Shown here one piece after another: positions 33,807 to 42,301 of a stretch of 64,000 nt of DNA. Position 1 is the stretch's first letter, and each line of letters opens with the position of its first letter. The DNA comes from Nocardia jiangxiensis NBRC 101359. Lineage in GTDB: Bacteria; Actinomycetota; Actinomycetes; Mycobacteriales; Mycobacteriaceae. Position numbers and translations under genes: made by a program. Location of the stretch: contig NZ_BAGB01000025.1 in the NCBI RefSeq assembly GCF_000308615.1, positions 62,001 through 126,000 on the forward strand, written 5' to 3'. The notes beneath the pieces were generated by a model, which worked only from the letters and a program-made list of their open reading frames with translations, searched no databases and was not told the DNA's origin.

Positions 33807-35006
33807 TTACCAGGCGATGGGGAGGGAATGGACGCCGTAGACGACCATCTCGTGTTTGAACTGCACGTCGTCGATCGGAATCGCAAGGCGCAGTGAGGGT
33901 ATCCGCTTGTAGAGGGTGCTGTAGACCACCTGCAGCTCCATCCGCGCCAGCGGCTGGCCCAGGCACTGGTGCACGCCGTAGCCGAAGGCCACGTGATGAC
34001 GCGCCTTGCGGTGGATGTCCAGCACGTCCGGGTCCGGGAATGCCGAATCATCCCGGTTGCCTGCGTCATTGGCCAGGATGACGCCCTCGCCCGCGCGGAC
34101 CAGCCGTCCGCCGACCTCGACGTCCTGCAGGGCGACCCGCCGACGTCCGCCGTGCACGATGTTCAGATACCGCAGCAGCTCCTCGACCGCGTTCGCGATC
34201 AACGCCGGATCCTCGGTCTCGCGCAGTTCGGCGAGTTGATCGGGATGTTCCAGCAGGGCCAGGGTGCCCAGCGCGATCATGTTGGCCGTCGTCTCGTGCC
34301 CGGCGATCAACATCAGCACGCTCATATCCGCGGCTTCCTCCACGGTCAGCTCGCCCGCGGCGACCTGCCCGCTCACCAGTCTGCCGATCAGGTCGTCGGT
34401 CGGCGTCTGTTGTTTGGCCGCAATGAGTTTCAGGAGATATTCGCGTAGCGCCTCGTTGGCGGCGATCGCCTCCTCGGGGGGCGCCTCGCGGGAGATGAGC
34501 TTGCGGCTGCAGGACTGGAAGAATTCGTGATCCTCGTACGGCACGCCGAGCAGCTCACAGATGACCAGCGAGGGCACCGGAAGTGCGAACGCGGTCACCA
34601 GATCCGCGGGCTGCGGACCGGCGAGCATATCGTCGATCAGCCCGTCCACGATCTGCTGCACGCGCGGCCGCATGGCCTCGACCCGTTTGACCATGAAGTT
34701 GCGGGTCAACATCTTTCGCTGTCGATCGTGTTCGGGATCGTCCATCGCGATGAACGCGCGGAAGGTGCGACGTCGCGCGTTGATCGCCGCCGACTGATGC
34801 GGGTAGCCCTCCTTGCGGGTATCGGCGCTGAACCGCTGGTCCGCGAGAACAGCGCGCTGCTCGTCGTAACCCGTGACGAGCCAAGGTGTTTCGTCGTTCC
34901 AGATGCGTACCCGGCTGACCGGACCGACCTCGCGCAGCTGTGGCGGCGGGTCGAACGGACAGCCCGTGGCTCGCGCCATCGGGTATGCGGGAAGGGATTC
35001 GGTCAT
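33807..35006 (-). CDS. Cytochrome P450 (CYP105-like)
   Basis: 399 residues. Heme-ligand Cys348 lies in FGYGVHQCLGQPLAR; the I-helix is LMLIAGHETTANM; the K-helix ExxR is EELLR. A soluble monooxygenase using the adjacent ferredoxin. The N-terminus MTESLPAYPMARATGCPFDP and the histidine in GHETT are frequent in CYP105 and relatives, which oxidise many hydrophobic compounds; the substrate is unknown. A TetR gene lies upstream on the same strand, and the 100-bp gap holds a palindrome suited as its operator. Confidence 0.95.
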   Translation of the reverse strand: MTESLPAYPMARATGCPFDPPPQLREVGPVSRVRIWNDETPWLVTGYDEQRAVLADQRFSADTRKEGYPHQSAAINARRRTFRAFIAMDDPEHDRQRKMLTRNFMVKRVEAMRPRVQQIVDGLIDDMLAGPQPADLVTAFALPVPSLVICELLGVPYEDHEFFQSCSRKLISREAPPEEAIAANEALREYLLKLIAAKQQTPTDDLIGRLVSGQVAAGELTVEEAADMSVLMLIAGHETTANMIALGTLALLEHPDQLAELRETEDPALIANAVEELLRYLNIVHGGRRRVALQDVEVGGRLVRAGEGVILANDAGNRDDSAFPDPDVLDIHRKARHHVAFGYGVHQCLGQPLARMELQVVYSTLYKRIPSLRLAIPIDDVQFKHEMVVYGVHSLPIAW

Positions 35007-35023
35007 CGTGACCCCCTGACAGA

Positions 35024-35047
35024 GTTACTAAACAATCGTTCACTAAC
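35024..35047. promoter_or_regulatory. Palindromic operator before the P450
   Basis: A 24-bp imperfect palindrome, GTTACTAAACAATC followed by GTTCACTAAC; 18 of 24 positions are symmetric. It begins 18 bp upstream of the P450 start and fits a TetR dimer site. The TetR gene at 35107-35709 is the likely binder. Confidence 0.55.
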
Positions 35048-35106
35048 TCGGCCAGAATAGATCCCGTTGGTTCTGCTAAGCAACGATTAGCGAGATGTGA
35101 AGGGAG

Positions 35107-35709
35107 TCAATCGATGACGAGCGAGATGAGCTCGTCGACGAAATCGGTCACGATCTCGGTCGGCTGTGCGCCCTGGCCGGCATGCCACAGCGCGACCCTG
35201 CCGTGCGTCCCGACGAAGACCACCACCGCGGCCCGATCCGGTGGCAGCCGCAACCGCACCCCGGTCTGCTGGCAGTGCTCGAACGCGGTGATCACCTGCT
35301 GCACGAACTGCAGGAGCGGACCCGGGCGCGCGGCCTGTGCGGGCCGGTTGTCGATCATCAGGCGGTAGTGGCCCGGACTGTCCAGGGCGAATCGGCAGTA
35401 CGCCTTCATCTGCGCGCGCACCCGATCCAGCGCCGCCTCGGGCGGGAACTGCGCCTGCGCATCGGCCATCGCCGTGGCCAGTTGGGTGGCGTCGTATTCG
35501 ATCAGGCCGTCGACCAGAGCGGATTTGTCGCTGAAGTGCTGATAGATACTCGCCGGTGAGATTCCGGCGGCGCGTGCCACGCCGCGGATCGTGAGTCCCT
35601 CCTCGCTGCCCAGATCCGACAGCAACCGTGCGGCGGCCTCGAGGATCTCCAGCCGCAACCGCTCGCCCTGGCCCCAGGGGTTGCGTGCGCGTTGCGAGGT
35701 CTCACCCAC
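35107..35709 (-). CDS. TetR-family regulator of the P450/ferredoxin operon
   Basis: 200 residues if GTG 35709 (VGETSQRARNPWGQ) is the start; the frame is open to 35790 without a better signal. The HTH region reads LTIRGVARAAGISPASIYQH and HFSDKSALVDGLI. The C-terminal domain matches TetR_C type 13/WHG-like patterns (RALMIDNRP-like segment, VVVFVGTHGRVALWHAGQ). It is encoded directly upstream of the P450 and probably represses it; the ligand may be the P450 substrate. Confidence 0.88.
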   Translation of the reverse strand: MGETSQRARNPWGQGERLRLEILEAAARLLSDLGSEEGLTIRGVARAAGISPASIYQHFSDKSALVDGLIEYDATQLATAMADAQAQFPPEAALDRVRAQMKAYCRFALDSPGHYRLMIDNRPAQAARPGPLLQFVQQVITAFEHCQQTGVRLRLPPDRAAVVVFVGTHGRVALWHAGQGAQPTEIVTDFVDELISLVID

Positions 35710-35790
35710 GCGAGCACTGTAACCGTTGCGAGTGCCGTGAGTCCGACCTTCCTCGCCAGCGTTGGCGAGCCCGGCCGGGGCCCGCCGCAA

Positions 35791-36864
35791 TCATCGGGTC
35801 AGGCCCAGCATCGCCGCCGTCAGACCGAAGTCCGGGCCCAGGTCCTGAACCCGTCCGGTCCGGCAGCCATCGGCCCGCAATTCGACCCGCGCACAGAAGG
35901 TACTGACTATCTCCCCGCTGACGGTGCCGATCAGCGCGTGCGCGCGGCCGAACCGGCCGGGGCGATCGACCAGGCGATCGAGGTTCTCGGACAGCAGCGG
36001 GATGACGTCCGTGCTTTCGATGATCTGGGATGCGTTGGCGCGCAACTGATCGGTCGCGGTCGTCAGGCCGGTCAGGCTGTCGGCCAGCCGATCTCGATAC
36101 GCGCCGAAGGCGGTGCCGGTGTTGGCCAGGACCGCTTCGAGCTGAGCCAGCGTCGCCTGGAGCCCGGTGGACTGTTCGGCCAGCAGCGTGGACATGCGGG
36201 TGACGTTGTTGCCGAATTCGCGCACGGATGCGTCGTTGTCGGCCAGCATCGAGGTCAGGTCGTTGAGCTGAACGATGATCTGCGCGAGCGCATCCCCGTT
36301 GAGCACACCCACCCGCAACGCGCCGGTCAGCGCCGTCAACGTGTCGCGGATCTTCGCACCCCGTCCGTCGAGCATGTCGTGCAGCAGGGTGCCCGACAGC
36401 GGGCCCTGCGTACTGCCCGGCGGTGGGGCCAGGGCGGCGGTGAATCTGTCGATGGTCTGCAGCAGCGTGTCCAGTTCGACCGGGCTGCGGGTCGATTCGA
36501 CGGTCAGATGCGCGCCGTCGGTCAGGGTCCGGCCGCCGGTGTACGCGGGGGAGAGCTCGATATGCCGATCGGTCACGATGGACTGGGAAATCAGTGCGGC
36601 CGTGACGTTTTCGGGGATCGTGACGTCGTGGTCGATGCTCATGTGGACTTCGGCGTACCGGGGATGCGGCACGATCTTGTCCACCGTGCCGACCCGCAGG
36701 CCCAGAACCGTGACCGGATTGCCCGCGAACATGCCCGAGATACTGCGGAAATCGGCCGTGATGTGGGTCGGTTCGGGGCGTCCCGGCATCACCGAGCAAC
36801 CGGTGCAGCCGAGTACGACCATGCCGATCAGCACCACCGCCGCACCCCGTATCCAGTGCGCCAT
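35791..36864 (-). CDS. MCE/MlaD-family lipoprotein (MceE-like)
   Basis: 357 residues from ATG 36864 with GAGGAG upstream; longer readings look non-coding. A lipoprotein signal peptide ends in VVLGC (Cys20; Cys23 is an alternative). The MlaD/MCE domain is ITADFRSISGMFAGNPVTVL then GLRVGTVDKIVPHPRYAEVH, followed by the helical Mce tail and a short C-terminus. It should sit on the outer face of the membrane and bind lipid or sterol in an Mce importer. No YrbE permeases or other Mce proteins are next to it, so it is an orphan subunit. Confidence 0.85.
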   Translation of the reverse strand: MAHWIRGAAVVLIGMVVLGCTGCSVMPGRPEPTHITADFRSISGMFAGNPVTVLGLRVGTVDKIVPHPRYAEVHMSIDHDVTIPENVTAALISQSIVTDRHIELSPAYTGGRTLTDGAHLTVESTRSPVELDTLLQTIDRFTAALAPPPGSTQGPLSGTLLHDMLDGRGAKIRDTLTALTGALRVGVLNGDALAQIIVQLNDLTSMLADNDASVREFGNNVTRMSTLLAEQSTGLQATLAQLEAVLANTGTAFGAYRDRLADSLTGLTTATDQLRANASQIIESTDVIPLLSENLDRLVDRPGRFGRAHALIGTVSGEIVSTFCARVELRADGCRTGRVQDLGPDFGLTAAMLGLTR

Positions 36865-37075
36865 GGTGCTGCTCCTCGGGGCGGGGACGGCTGGTGAACG
36901 AGGCATCGCCCGATAGCAAGCCAAGGTAGCAGCGGCGTGCCGGTCCCACTGCGCAGTTGAACAATTTCCTGGACATCTGTATCGCCGGAGGGATTCCGGT
37001 GTGCCCCGCAGGCATTCGGCAACAGAATGTGTGAAACCGGACACAGCGTCCGGCTATATCTCGGCTATTGCCGGG

Positions 37076-37663
37076 TCACTCCTCGACGGTGACGGTCAGT
37101 CGCGGTTTGGCGGTATCGGCCTCGTCGGCCACCATCTGCCACACCGAATCGATCATCGGAGCCAGCAGCAGTTCGCCGAACTGCCGCACCAGCACCGCGA
37201 CCACCTGGGTCGATTCGCGGCGGGAAGTCGAGGCCAGACCTGCTTCGCGCAGGGCGACGACCTCGCTGCGCACCAGCTCCACCTGGCGTTCCAGGAATTT
37301 CAGCCGGGTCGGCTCCGGTTCGAGGACGGCGCGGCGGATGTAGTTCACCACGGCCGGGTTCTCGCGCAGCATCTCCCGCACGGCCTCGTCCCGCGCGCCC
37401 GCGACCTCGCCCGGGGTTCCGGTGTTGGGCACCGAGTGCACGGCCTGATAGAAGTACTCGCTCACCAGCTGATCGACGGCCTCGCGCAGCCCCGCCTTGG
37501 TCTTGAAGTGGTGCTGGACCAGGCCGAGCGTCACGCCCGCCTCGGCGGCGACCGCCCGCAGTGACACCCGGGACTCGCCGTACTGCGCGAACAGATCCAT
37601 GGCGGCATTGCGGATCCGTGCCTTGGCGGTCAGATCCTCGTTCGTCGCGCGTGGATTCAGCAT
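37076..37663 (-). CDS. TetR-family regulator (divergent from acyl-CoA dehydrogenase)
   Basis: 195 residues. The HTH is within ARIRNAAMDLFAQYGES and SLRAVAAEAGVTLGLVQHHF, then KTKAGLREAVD. The C-terminal half has the helix pattern of fatty-acid-sensing TetR proteins. The divergent gene encodes an acyl-CoA dehydrogenase, and a 20-bp palindrome lies between them, so this protein probably represses that gene and itself in response to an acyl-CoA. That role is inference. Confidence 0.9.
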   Translation of the reverse strand: MLNPRATNEDLTAKARIRNAAMDLFAQYGESRVSLRAVAAEAGVTLGLVQHHFKTKAGLREAVDQLVSEYFYQAVHSVPNTGTPGEVAGARDEAVREMLRENPAVVNYIRRAVLEPEPTRLKFLERQVELVRSEVVALREAGLASTSRRESTQVVAVLVRQFGELLLAPMIDSVWQMVADEADTAKPRLTVTVEE

Positions 37664-37750
37664 CGGTCCTCAGCTCGTCAGGGTCTGCCGAAGATCTTAC
37701 GTCGCGTAGTAGTCCAGCCCCGCGGGAAATAGCGGTGCTGTTGACCGGCA

Positions 37751-37770
37751 GACAATACAACTGTACTGTC
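37751..37770. promoter_or_regulatory. Palindrome between TetR and acyl-CoA dehydrogenase genes
   Basis: GACAATACAA CTGTACTGTC: 16 of 20 positions are symmetric around the centre. It lies in the 166-bp divergent gap, about 60 bp before the dehydrogenase start, a normal place for a TetR operator serving both promoters. Confidence 0.5.
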
Positions 37771-37829
37771 CGTTGCCGTGAACGACCGGGGTGTGCAACC
37801 CCGCGCGCCGGAAAGCAGAGGGATCACGC

Positions 37830-38990
37830 ATGTCCGAACTCTTCCCCGACTACCGTCCCTCCTGGGAGACCGATCAGCATCGCGAACTGCGCAAGCACGC
37901 GGCGGAGTTCTTCCGCAAGGAGAGCGTGCCGCATCGCGAGCGCTGGAGCGGGCAGCACATGGTCGACCGCGAATTCTGGAACAAGGCCGGTGCGGCGGGC
38001 CTGCTCGGACTGGATCTGCCGGAGGAATTCGGCGGCGCCGGAGGCGATTTCGGCATGCAGGCGGTCGTGCAGGAGGAACTGGTCTACGCGCACGACAACG
38101 GGTTCGGCTTCTCGGTGCATTCGCCGATCGTGTCGCACTACATCCACCAGTACGGCAGTGCGGAACAACGGCGAAAGTGGTTGCCGGGCATCATCGCCGG
38201 TGAACTGGTGCTGGCCGTGGCCATGACCGAGCCCGGGACCGGCTCGGACCTGCAAGCGGTGCGCACCACGGCGATCCGCGACGGAGATCATTACGTGGTC
38301 AACGGCTCGAAGACGTTCATCTCCAATGGAACTCACTGCGATCTGGTGGTCATCGTCGCCAAGACCGATCCGGCCAAGGGCGCCGCGGGCGTCTCGCTGA
38401 TCGTGGCCGAGACCAAGGATCTGGCAGGCTTCGAGCGGGGCCGGGTGCTGGAGAAGATGGGCCAGCACGCCCAGGACACCCGCGAGCTGTTCTTCTCCGA
38501 TATGCGCGTGCCGGTCGCGAACCTCCTCGGCGAGCAGGAAGGTCTGGGCTTCTACCAGCTCATGGAGCAGCTCGCGCGGGAGCGGCTCATCATCGCGAGC
38601 ATCTGCTCGGCACTGGCCGAGGCCGCGGTGCTCGAGGCGCTGCGGTATTCGCGGGAGCGGGAGGCGTTCGGGCGCCCGATCGGCAAATTCCAGCACAACG
38701 CCTTCACCCTGGCCGAGGTCAAGACCGAGGCGCTGGCCATCAAAACCCTTGTGGACTACGCGATCTCACAGTACGTCGGCGGAAAGAACGACCCGGCCAC
38801 CGCGTCCATGGCCAAGTTGTTCGCCGCCGAGACCGCCGACAAGGTGGTCGACAAATGCCTGCAACTCTTCGGCGGCTACGGCTACATGATGGAGTATCCG
38901 ATCGCCAACATGTACACCGGCTCGCGGGTGAACCGAATCTACGGTGGCACGAGCGAAATCATGAAGGAGATCATCTCCCGCTCACTGTGA
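37830..38990 (+). CDS. Acyl-CoA dehydrogenase
   Basis: 386 residues starting at ATG 37830 (MSELFPDYRPSWETDQH) with GAGGG upstream. ACAD motifs: VLAVAMTEPGTGSDLQAV (FAD/substrate binding), FISNGTHCDLVVIVAKT, and the C-terminal QLFGGYGYMMEYPIANMYTG then IYGGTSEIMKEII. The catalytic Glu is expected in YGGTSE. It oxidises acyl-CoA to enoyl-CoA in beta-oxidation, with FAD and ETF. It is close to long-chain ACADs of mycolata. It ends two bases before the convergent PBP-fold gene. Confidence 0.93.
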   Translation: MSELFPDYRPSWETDQHRELRKHAAEFFRKESVPHRERWSGQHMVDREFWNKAGAAGLLGLDLPEEFGGAGGDFGMQAVVQEELVYAHDNGFGFSVHSPIVSHYIHQYGSAEQRRKWLPGIIAGELVLAVAMTEPGTGSDLQAVRTTAIRDGDHYVVNGSKTFISNGTHCDLVVIVAKTDPAKGAAGVSLIVAETKDLAGFERGRVLEKMGQHAQDTRELFFSDMRVPVANLLGEQEGLGFYQLMEQLARERLIIASICSALAEAAVLEALRYSREREAFGRPIGKFQHNAFTLAEVKTEALAIKTLVDYAISQYVGGKNDPATASMAKLFAAETADKVVDKCLQLFGGYGYMMEYPIANMYTGSRVNRIYGGTSEIMKEIISRSL

Positions 38991-38992
38991 GT

Positions 38993-40522
38993 TCATCGCT
39001 CCGGGCTGCACTGGGCGGGATCGGCGAGTTCGCCACACGGCGTACCGCCGTGCGAGCGGATGATGTCCTTGCCCGCGTTGTCGGTGAGGTAGCGCAGGAA
39101 TGCCGCGGCGAGCGAGTCGTACGGCAATTCGCCGTTGCTGTAGGCGTATTCGACGCCCCAGAAGGCGTAATTGTGCGCCAGGACCTCGTCGCGGGTGGGC
39201 TGATGCTTGTCGATGGTGACCGCGGTGACGCCCGGATAATCAGCGGCCTCGGTGTAAGAGGAGTAGCCGACCGCGCCGGGAATGTCCGCGACAGCTTTGA
39301 GCATGTCACCGGTCAGCGGCACCTCGCAGGCCGCCACACCGGGTGGATTCGTGACCTGGATGGTCCGGCAGCTGGCCTCCGGGAGCGTCACGGAACTGCC
39401 GCCGAGCAGACGCTGCTGGAAGGTCTCGCGGGTGCCGGATCCGAAGGCACGGTTGACCAGTCGCACCGGCAGGTCGGGTCCGCCGAGCTTGTTCCAGTTG
39501 CTGATCCGGCCCTCGAACAGATCCCGGATCTGCGGGGCGGTCAGATCCCGCACGCCCAGATCGCCGCGCACGATCACCGAGAACACCGCCATGGCCAGCG
39601 GACGCGGCAGCAGATCGGGATAGCCGACACCCTTGGGGCCGTCGGTGATGGCCAGCAGTCCCGGATCGCCGTGGCCCTTCTCGTCGACGGTGGTCAGGCC
39701 GCGTTCACTGCCGTCGAATGCGAAGGTGAAATTCGCTGTGGGACAAGTCTTCCGGTAGGCGGTGGCGGCATCCTTGATCACCGGTTCGAAGGCCGAGGAC
39801 CCCACCAGAGTGAGCTGGCCCGCAATGCAGTCCGGTGCCGGCGGATTGTTCCCGGCCAGCGAGATGCCGAATTGCACGACGATGACGACCACCAGAAATC
39901 CGATGAACGCCAGCATATTTCGGGACAGTCCGGTGCGACTCTGGGTCGCCCGGACCCGGCCGCCCTTGAGCTTGCCGTGCAGTGAGGGCTCCGGATACGG
40001 GCCGTTGCCGGTCCCGCGCGCGAGAATGGCGAGAATTTTGTAGTGGTCTCGCCGGTTCATCGGGACCTTCGGCAGGTCGATGACGCCGACGTCGTGCGTT
40101 TCGTCCGCGTGCGCCGCGATACCTCGGCCCGGCTCGAGATACGCCCCGAGGATGTTGTCGCTCAGCTCGGTCACCGCCATTCCGGCGATCCGGCGATGCG
40201 GGAAATGCAGGCGCAACCCGACCCGTTCGTCGTCGGGCATCGCGTAATCGGCGGAATCGATGTTCGTGACGCCGTCGTTCTCCACGCGGATCAGCACGGT
40301 CGACAGGTCCTGCAGATGCGTGTCCGCACTACCGCCGTCGGGCTGCAATTGTTCCAGAACGCCCGGAAATACCGACTCGATCTCCCCGGTCACCGGCGTA
40401 TCCATCTGGACGCGGTAGCCCAGGCGTTTACGCCGCATGATCACGAATTCCCAGAAGAACGCGATCAACGACACCACGAGCGCGATGACCGGCAACCCGA
40501 TCTGCACCAGATAGCTGTCCAC
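38993..40522 (-). CDS. Two-TM membrane protein with extracellular PstS-like PBP domain
   Basis: 509 residues from GTG 40522 (box GGGGGAAAG nine bases upstream). TM1 is at about 4-28 (LVQIGLPVIALVVSLIAFFW), followed by a cytosolic beta-rich domain of about 185 residues, TM2 at about 218-240 (MLAFIGFLVVVIVVQFGISL), then a periplasmic-binding-protein domain: LTLVGSSAFEPVI, TANFTFAFDGSERGL, NKLGGPDLPVRLVNRAFGSG TRETF. The GSS and SGTRE elements are those of phosphate-binding PstS proteins. It is not a free lipoprotein, so it may sense or tether a ligand rather than feed a transporter. No Pst genes are adjacent. Confidence 0.75.
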   Translation of the reverse strand: MDSYLVQIGLPVIALVVSLIAFFWEFVIMRRKRLGYRVQMDTPVTGEIESVFPGVLEQLQPDGGSADTHLQDLSTVLIRVENDGVTNIDSADYAMPDDERVGLRLHFPHRRIAGMAVTELSDNILGAYLEPGRGIAAHADETHDVGVIDLPKVPMNRRDHYKILAILARGTGNGPYPEPSLHGKLKGGRVRATQSRTGLSRNMLAFIGFLVVVIVVQFGISLAGNNPPAPDCIAGQLTLVGSSAFEPVIKDAATAYRKTCPTANFTFAFDGSERGLTTVDEKGHGDPGLLAITDGPKGVGYPDLLPRPLAMAVFSVIVRGDLGVRDLTAPQIRDLFEGRISNWNKLGGPDLPVRLVNRAFGSGTRETFQQRLLGGSSVTLPEASCRTIQVTNPPGVAACEVPLTGDMLKAVADIPGAVGYSSYTEAADYPGVTAVTIDKHQPTRDEVLAHNYAFWGVEYAYSNGELPYDSLAAAFLRYLTDNAGKDIIRSHGGTPCGELADPAQCSPER

Positions 40523-40659
40523 TCGGATCTTTCCCCCGAATATCTTGATGTCCAGCAATTTTCGCCCCGGATGCTCCCGAATCCACCCCCGGCTCGCATT
40601 GTTGGGCAACAATTCATCGTTCGGATGGTTCGAGCGAGGCTCGGCGCCGTCGGGGCGGA

Positions 40660-41388
40660 TCAGGCGTCGTGGAAGACCAGGCCGAGGGTGTGCCGACGAC
40701 CGGAACGCACGACGCTCACCCCGTGCCGCATCGGGGCCGCGGACCAGCCGCGGGCCCCGCGCACCGGGCGCTCGCGGGTGGTGAAGATCAGCCCGTGGCC
40801 GTGCGGTAACAGCGTTGCCGAGCCGCGGGATTGGGCTCGTGGCCGCTGCTCGACCATGAGGAATTCGCCGCCGGTGTAGTCGCGGCCGGGTTCATTCAGG
40901 CCGATGACCACCTGGAGCGGAAAGATCATGTCGCCGAACAGGTCTCGGTGCAGTGCGTTCCAGTCGCCGGGGCCGTAGCGCAACAGGATCTGCGCGGATT
41001 TGTGCTGTCCGGCCCTGTGGCACAGGGTGATCCAGTCCTCCAGGCGTTCGGGCCAGCTCCCGGGACGGCCGAATTTCGCCGCCCAGTCCCGGGCGATGGG
41101 CAGGAGTTTCGGATAGAACGCGCTGCGCAGTTCGCGGACCGGTTCGGGTAGGTCGTGGTCGAAGTAGCGGTATTCGCCCGAGCCGAAGCGATGCCGGGAC
41201 ATGATCACCGTACTGCGGAACAACTCCGGGTGCTCGTAGAGAGCGGCCAGGGCCCGGCACTCCTCGGCGCGCAACAGCGGTCCGGTGAGCGCATATCCGT
41301 ACTCGTCCAGCTCCTCGACCAGCGCGGGCCAGTCCTGGTCCGCGACCCGGGCGGCGATCTCGCTCGAATTATGCTGTGCGGCGGGCAT
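40660..41388 (-). CDS. 2-oxoglutarate/Fe(II)-dependent oxygenase
   Basis: 242 residues. The metal triad is His147-x-Asp149 (NALHRDLFGD) with a distal His222 (PMRHGVSVVRSG), and an Arg/His-rich RRHTLGLVFH may bind 2-oxoglutarate. Fold and length fit prolyl-hydroxylase-like 2OG oxygenases. Its start lies 20 bp inside the 3' end of ogt, so it is translationally coupled to a DNA alkylation repair enzyme and may act on alkylated bases like AlkB, although it lacks an AlkB-specific signature I can name. The substrate is inferred only from context. Confidence 0.8.
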   Translation of the reverse strand: MPAAQHNSSEIAARVADQDWPALVEELDEYGYALTGPLLRAEECRALAALYEHPELFRSTVIMSRHRFGSGEYRYFDHDLPEPVRELRSAFYPKLLPIARDWAAKFGRPGSWPERLEDWITLCHRAGQHKSAQILLRYGPGDWNALHRDLFGDMIFPLQVVIGLNEPGRDYTGGEFLMVEQRPRAQSRGSATLLPHGHGLIFTTRERPVRGARGWSAAPMRHGVSVVRSGRRHTLGLVFHDA

Positions 41389-41863
41389 ATTCGAGGTCCA
41401 GAAGTACTCGCTTGTTGTCCAGGCCGCCCGCGTAGCCGGTCAGGGCGCCGTTCGCGCCGACGACCCGGTGACACGGCCGCACGATCAGCAGCGGGTTCGC
41501 GCCGATGGCCGTGCCCACCGCGCGCACCGCCGCGCGCGAGGCGCCGATCTGCTCGGCGATCCGCCCGTAGCCGACGGTGGTTCCGTAGGGGATCTCGTCC
41601 ACTGCCTGCCACACGCGGCGCTGGAAATCTGTTCCGCCAGTGGTGTATTCGAGGTCGAAATGCGTTCGCTCGCCCGCGAAGTAGTCGTTCAGCTGAGCGA
41701 TCACTTCGGTGAACGCCTCCGGCGCCGCGGTCCGGTCGCCCACGGCCGGGGTCTTCTTCCCGCCACTCATGGACACCGAATCCAGGGCGAGGCCGTCCGG
41801 GCCGAGCTCGCCGGTCAGCAGTAGTTCCCCGACCGGGCTGTTCATCGTCGCGTACACGGCCAT
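41369..41863 (-). CDS. ogt: Methylated-DNA-[protein]-cysteine S-methyltransferase
   Basis: 164 residues from ATG 41863. The acceptor Cys131 lies in IVRPCHRVVGANG; the HTH-like segment is IPYGTTVGYGRIAEQIGASR; the motif GALTGYAGGLDNKR follows. It removes methyl from O6-methylguanine in a suicidal transfer. An Ada-type N-terminal domain is absent, so this is the Ogt type. The downstream 2OG oxygenase overlaps it, suggesting a two-enzyme alkylation repair operon. Confidence 0.95.
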   Translation of the reverse strand: MAVYATMNSPVGELLLTGELGPDGLALDSVSMSGGKKTPAVGDRTAAPEAFTEVIAQLNDYFAGERTHFDLEYTTGGTDFQRRVWQAVDEIPYGTTVGYGRIAEQIGASRAAVRAVGTAIGANPLLIVRPCHRVVGANGALTGYAGGLDNKRVLLDLEYARRTA

Positions 41864-42031
41864 CGCGATTCCTCTCACTCGTCGCGTCGTATCCTCACCG
41901 ACGACTCTGCCCGAGTTCCCCGTCCGATACCAGCGGTAATCGGACATGGCATTCGGTGGCGATCCGGCAACGAGTTTCCTGCTCGAGGTCGTGCGCACGC
42001 GGAAATCGGACGATTGTCGGCCGCGATCGGA

Positions 42032-42256
42032 TCAGTCGGCGGCCGCTCGCCCGGGGCGGATATCGATATCGCTCCGCGCCAGGAGTGCGGCGAGCTGCCG
42101 CCACCGACGATGCCGATGCGGATGCCCGAACATGACGTGGATGAACAACCGGACGCCGAATCCGTGCAGTCCGTCCCGCACCTCGATCTCATCGGTGTAG
42201 CGGCAACGGGTGTCGTCGATCGGTTCGAAGGTCAGGTGGTGATTCCAGATCCGCAC
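42032..42256 (-). pseudogene. C-terminal fragment of an SRPBCC-like protein
   Basis: The reading MRIWNHHLTFEPIDDTRCRY then TDEIEVRDGLHGFGVRLFIH, HRHRRWRQLAALL resembles the last two strands and long helix of SRPBCC (ligand-binding) proteins. The N-terminal two thirds are missing: going upstream, the frame runs into the end of the SnoaL gene without family sequence. GTG 42256 could start a 74-residue product, but a remnant is more likely. Confidence 0.4.
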
Positions 42257-42301
42257 GGGATGGCCGTTGCCGTTCCGCAGGGGGCATCGCCGGGTGCGGA
42301 A

